Assembly: GCA_003260075.1 (NCBI GenBank)
Contig: QLIY01000236.1
Coordinates: 62,001 to 126,000 of the forward strand
DNA from: Phallusia mammillata
Taxonomy: Eukaryota > Chordata > Ascidiacea > Phlebobranchia > Ascidiidae
Length of the DNA: 64,000 nucleotides
Reading direction: 5' to 3'
The notes under the pieces are model-generated. The model saw only the letters and a list, made by a program, of their open reading frames with translations, ran no database searches and was not told the DNA's origin. How positions within the stretch are numbered: position 1 is the stretch's first letter; each line of letters begins with the position of its first letter. Of this stretch, positions 11,101 to 17,100 are shown piece by piece. A program made the position numbers and the translations under genes.

Positions 11101-14100
11101 CCAAGCCGAGGCCTAAGTAAACTTCAGAAGGGATTTTAGATCAGGGACAAAAGTATGAGATGGTAGAAACTTCGCAAAAAAGTCAACGTTCTAGTTTATT
11201 TTATAGGGTTTTACACACTTACGGTAACTGGTCAGCACTTCATAATTCGCGAGTAAAAAAGCCGTTGGCTTGTTCTCGTCGCGAAGTGGCCCGCGCACCC
11301 ATGAGTGACGTCATGGCTTCGACACGTCACAATGGCGCCTTTTTTGCGGCGCGATTGTTCTTCTTTGAATGTTTCGCCGAAGACAACAGGATGTGAGTAT
11401 ATATAAGTGGCCGACATCGTTGCCAGCGTGATTAGTCATAAGCGCATGGACTTTGGTAGCGGCCATTTTAAGGTTTAGTCGTAGTAGAACATGGCGTTTA
11501 TGGACTTAACACAGTCGTTAATACGATTGGACAGATTTCCAGCAGCGTTGGAACGCGATTTGGTGTCTCGACCCAAATTGCTATTGGTATCAAACTGTGC
11601 AGCGCTTTGTTTCAGTTGGCGAATTGGGTCGAGCGTGTGGGATTAGACGCAGCGCAGGGTTTTTTTAATTGTGTCTTGCAGCGAGGACAAACCGCGCTGC
11701 CATTTATGTAGAGATTTTGGCCAGTAAGCCAATTAAACAGCTGGTACACTTCAGTGAGTAACCCGTTTAGAAACGTTATACTTATACTGTCCTGTGGCTT
11801 GAAACTTCTGCGGAACAGGCCGGTCGGTTCTTGTAGCCTTATAACCGACCTGTTTTCAGAGTTTTGCGCTGCATGTACAGCTAAACAACAAGCTCCAACT
11901 GCTCAGTCTATAGATTATAGGTACAGTCGGTGATTTTTCACATACTAGCTTACATCTAATCTTTCCCGTGTTAGGCGCCCATTCATAAAAACGCGTGTGA
12001 AATACAGGAACTTTCCCAGGAACAGGCTGCTGGTCGAGTGGTCAACCGCGTTCAGCCTGTCGTGGGGATTTCCCGGCATTTCACAGTGCACAACCAGCAG
12101 TTGGCAGTAGCTCGGCAGCACCCTAGGGCTATTTTTTAGCACCGGCCTTCTAAAACACGGTCGACGGTATGAACTTTCCCAGGAATAAGTCTGCTGTGAG
12201 ACTTGTCCAGTGGAAGTTCTTTCTGTGCGGCCGGACTGTCAGCAAGGCTAGTTTAACAACTTAAAATCCACCGCTTGTCTATGCGTTGGAACATTTTTGG
12301 AACGGGCTGGTGACTGTTTTATGATTCGTCAGCCCTTCTAAAATTGTCCCTCTGTATTTTCAAGACACTCATCGTCTATAATGAAAGCGTCAATCTGGGA
12401 TAGTGTTCCTCAAATTGATCGTGATTCACCACCTAGCCAAAGGCGACATGAACTTTACCACGAAAAGGTCTGTCTTGGTTGTTCCTCACACAGACCTTGT
12501 CGAGGTGTTCATATGGTACTTTGAGCAAGTTCAACTTCATTTCATCAAAGGCCCAATTACAAAGTGCCACGTTACGGCTTTGAACTTTCTAAGGAATAGG
12601 TTTTTCTTTTGAATTTTAAACCTTTCCCTGGCAACCCCCCCCCCCCCCCCCCTTTTCAGAAGATTTCGTTTAGAACATTGGTTCTCAACCTGTGGTACGC
12701 CAGGGCATTTCAGGTGGTACGCGAGTAGCTTTCTGTCATACTCCATTTAAGATTATGAAATAAAACTTAGAAAAAGTCGTCCGTACGCGGCGACCGGTAT
12801 AACAAGAAAAATATCGGTTCTTAAACAAGACTAGGTTTACAAGATTAAGTTGTTTAAGCAAACATTATATGTTTGATATATACACTACAGTTTAAACGAG
12901 AAAAATAATTCCTTAAATTTTGTGTTTCATAAGCTCGTCAAGTGCAGGAACTTCCCTAGGAACAGGCTCCCCCCCCCCTAACACAATTTTGACACCTTTC
13001 TTGATTTGAAACTTCACTGGAACAGGCCGGGTTTAGTCGAACAAAAATGCCGGTCTGCTTCTGAAGTTCCAATACCAAGGGTGTCGCTATCGTCGATTTG
13101 CATTACTTGCTCCCCCCCCCCCCATCTAGTGGTAAAGCCTGTTGCAGGGAGCGCCGAAACTTTTCGGGATCTTTCATCGCAAGGACAGCTAAGGTTACAT
13201 TTGTTTTTGTTTGGTCAGGCATTTTATCCCCCCCCCCCCATCTAGTGGTAAAGCCTGTTGCAGGGAGCGCCGAAACTTTTCGGGAACTTTCATCGCAAGG
13301 ACAGCTAAGGTTACATTTGTTTTTCTTTGGTAAGGCATTTAACATGGCGATGAAATTTTGGAACATTCATTGGAACGGGCTGGTGGGCGGGGCGAACTGC
13401 CAAATATATGCGACCAGCCTTTCTAGAAAGTTCCTGAAACACAACCGCCGCTATCAACAAGTTAATGCCTTAGTTTGGTTAAATTAGTAAAATTGCGAAT
13501 TAGGAGTGCAACCTCGATTATGTATGTAAAAATAAATATTTTGTCAGCGGCCCTTAAATTAAAGTTCTTTTGATTCCATTAACTGGCCTTGAAACCAGTT
13601 TTTGTTGCTAAAAAGTCTTTCGCCGTTGCTAATTCTTTAGACATAAAGCGCGGCAAACCGTTTAGCTAAATCCGTTTAGTTTAGTTAGGTTGGACATAAA
13701 TTTAGATTAATGTGCAAGTAGGCTTCTATTTTTGTAATTTGTAAACCACTGGCGGTCATGTCATGCGGCTCGGTTGTAAACGGATACTTGTAACGTTAAA
13801 ATTGGCCATAGCAAGAATCAACGAACAGCTCTGTTTAGTACAAATTAGCTCAGTATCTTACGGTATATTTGCTACTTACCAATCTTCACATTTAGCATCT
13901 TTTTTTTTTCACGGGGTTCGAACCCAGGACTCTCCCGGGGACGAATCCCGATCAGGGTTTTTTATGTCTGTATGTGGGTCAGGCGCGCCGGACCATTCGG
14001 CCAAGTTCCTGCCCTATATTTAGCATCCTAAACCCACCTTTTGTACAAGGAAGATGGCGCCACAAGCGACGTGTTAAAGGCGTAGTGAGTAGCCGCTACT

Positions 14101-17100
14101 TGGCGCGTTGAACTTGGCACTTGAGGCATCTTAGCGTTAATTCCTCGCTCCTTCTTGATACTTTCCAGTTTGTCTTTACACTCCTTTCGTGTCAATGGCT
14201 CCATGCTAAAAATTAAAATATCAATTTAAAGTCTAGCGCATATTTTTCATTTTAGACAGGCCACTATTCGAAATTTAGGGCCTAAAGGTATACTTGTTCT
14301 GTATGATTCACCTACACATAGCACTTACCTGTACATAAAGTGACTGGACTGTAGCCTTTCCCACTTGTAAACTGACCCGTTACTTCCTCCGCTGAACAGA
14401 AGCATGGGAACTTTGCGGGCTAAAACAAAATTCCCCGTCATCGCTACTATAGCCAACATTAATCATAAAATTGCGCATGACAGTGTGTTAAAACCACTAA
14501 GCCACCCGAAACATTTCAAACCGCGAAATCGTTTTACGTTTTCGAACTTTTGTGACTAATGATAAATAAAAGTTGAAAAAATTAAATAAAATTTCAGCGT
14601 GTTTACTTGAGACAACGCTAAAACCCGTTTTTTAAACCTATTTTTGCATTTTTAGCCTGCAATGCATGGGTTTCTATATATAATAAAAATAATTTGTTAG
14701 TGATTTGTTTCAATGTTGTTTAGCTGCCACAAAAACGTGCAATGTCCCTTATCCATAAGCACATTTTCCTATCCTAAGAAATTTACCAGTCCCTGAAATG
14801 TTATACTTACTGTAGGAAACACTTTCAATGGCATGTTTACACTTGAGTGCAGTGAGGCATCCAGCAGTGTTAAATTTCCAAACAATCAAATGACGACGGT
14901 TCGTTGTTCCTGTAAATTAATACGCCAAACTTAAGACCCTAAATGTTATAATTTAAAACCATAGAGCCAAAAGGTGCCGAAATTTCGTGCAAAAACAACA
15001 ACTTTACAAACGGATACTGCAAATTTTATCACGTTACAATAGGTTTCTACCAATAAGCGCCCCCCCCCCTTAGTTACATACGATTTATATTCCTATCTGA
15101 AATTATAGTTTCGTGTTCAAAAATTTTGAAAAGCTTTAAATGGAACAGACAGGCCGTTGGAGCATTTAAACTTTGTGGGCTCCTTGGTTTCCATTCATTA
15201 ACCTTGATTGCTATTTTTTGTGACAAAATTTTTACATCTACAAATCCTTCGAATACGTACCGACAAGATTTACGAAAATTACAAATATATATTCCAAAAA
15301 CGTTTTTTACCAATTGAATTGGTACGATGCCCCCCCCCCAAAAATCCTGTATGCCAAAGCAAAAACGTTAAAACCGTAGTGTAGCGTAAACTTTGTTGTC
15401 ACGTGTCCATGTAAAAACAACAACGTTATACACTGATCCTGTAATTTTTATCACATAGCAATGGGTGCTTACCAACGATCTGTCCAGAATCAGGACTGTA
15501 GCGCAGTTTCAGTAATTTGTGGCTTATTTCATCATCAGACTCAGATTGAAATGTAGGCAAAAATTCGGATACCTGTTGGGTACATATTAGTTACATACGA
15601 TTTATATTCCTATCTGAAATTATAGTTTCGTGTTTAAAAATTTTGAAAAGCTTTAAATGGAACAGACAGGCCGTTAGAGCATTTAAACTTTGTGGGCTCC
15701 TTGGTTTCCATTCTTTAACCTTGATTGCTATTTTTTTGTGACAAAATTTGTACATTTACAAATCCTTCGAATGCGCACCGACAACATTTACGAAAATTAC
15801 AAATATATATTCCAAAAACGTTTTTTATCAATTGAATTGGTACGATAATGTACATTCGTTAACCACGAGAAATGCACACTGTAAGTCATATACAATGTAC
15901 GCCTGTTTGGATACGAGTTGTTAAAAATGGATAAACCTATACAAACCACCACCGCATTGATGACAATACAATATTCGTACATTTTCGCCGGCTTTTGGGT
16001 CAAACAGGGTGGCGTATTGAGAACCAGATGCAATCCACACAACTTTGGCCCTTGGAATGTAACACAAACTTGTTATTGTGTCCAGAAAAATCGTTTCGAG
16101 GCGGTGGCGTAGTTTTCCGTCTTGTGACCAGATTTTCACTGTGCGGTCAAACGAACCTGTAATCAACCTGCATGCAAAAGATAAACTTTTATCAATTGTT
16201 TTAAACTTTATGTAGGAATTCACTTTTTAGTCATTTCGTTAAGGCTATGGATCCTATTACAAAAATTCATCCGAAGTCAATTAAAAAACGTGTTGCAAGT
16301 TTCTCAATAGGTACTAGATCTAGATAAAACAAAAAAGAAAGAATAATCCCCCCCCCCCACCAGATTTTCACTGTGCGGTCAAATGAGCCTGTAATCAACC
16401 TGCATGAATAGATATTTATATCAATTGGTTTAAACTTTATGTAGGAATTCACTTTTTAGTAATTTCGTTAAGCTATTACAAAAATTCATCCGAAGTCAAT
16501 TGAAAAACGTGTTGCAAGTTTCTCAAACATAGGTACTAGATCTAGATGAAACAAAAAAGAAAGAATAATCTTTTTTTGCATAAATGCCTCTGTGGTGTAT
16601 GCCCAGTTGTGGCATTGCACAGAATAGGTGAGGCATGGGTTTTTACCCTGTTACTCCCAACAAACTGGAGTGCCGTTGGATGGCTAGAACTGCACTGATG
16701 AGACCTTATAGGTCGAAACAGTGTGCACTGTCTGCAGCTTATCATTTATTGGCTCACATTATTTCTTAATTTACAACTACTCATATGACATTACACCAGT
16801 AAATCTCACCAAGTATTATTCTCATTATCCTTTACTAGAATCATACAATTGATTCCAGCATCATGTGCTCGCTTGTTGCAATAAATCAAGTCCAAACCTT
16901 TTGTACCAGGATACAAAGTTGTGTCATATATGCAGAACTTTCCATCAAATCTAAAAACATGTTCAATGATAAGATACACAAACATTCATAGCCAGATGAA
17001 ACAATAAAAGTTGCCAACTACTGTCTTTGCAAGAGTATTTAAGCACCACTAAAGTAGTTCTGTGGTAAACATATCAGTAGTGGTATCTCTAAACATTTAA

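Larger units (their letters stand above)
11799..13434 (+). ncRNA. Cluster of related microRNA-like hairpins
   Basis: At least eight hairpin units, six of them complete and uninterrupted, one with its 3' end cut, one half. Each has a 5' arm of about 22-25 nt related to GAACTTTCCCAGGAACAGGC, a loop of 6-27 nt, and a 3' arm complementary to its own 5' arm. All run in the plus direction, antisense to the WD40 gene, in its intron 9. Sequence differences at the arm bases next to the loop are matched on the other arm, for example CAGGCTG/CAGCCTG, AGGTCTGT/ACAGACCT and AAGTCT/AGACTT, which is what selection on a folded RNA would leave. Tandem hairpins with this geometry are typical of animal miRNA clusters. 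The family is not recognised. C-runs at 12635-12652, 12969-12978, 13112-13123 and 13228-13239 interrupt the cluster, so copy number is uncertain. Confidence 0.75.

Noticed and set aside
13140-13343. Repeated block considered as two further miRNA hairpins
   Set aside because: The arms do not pair as in the other units; it is a C-run duplication of spacer sequence.
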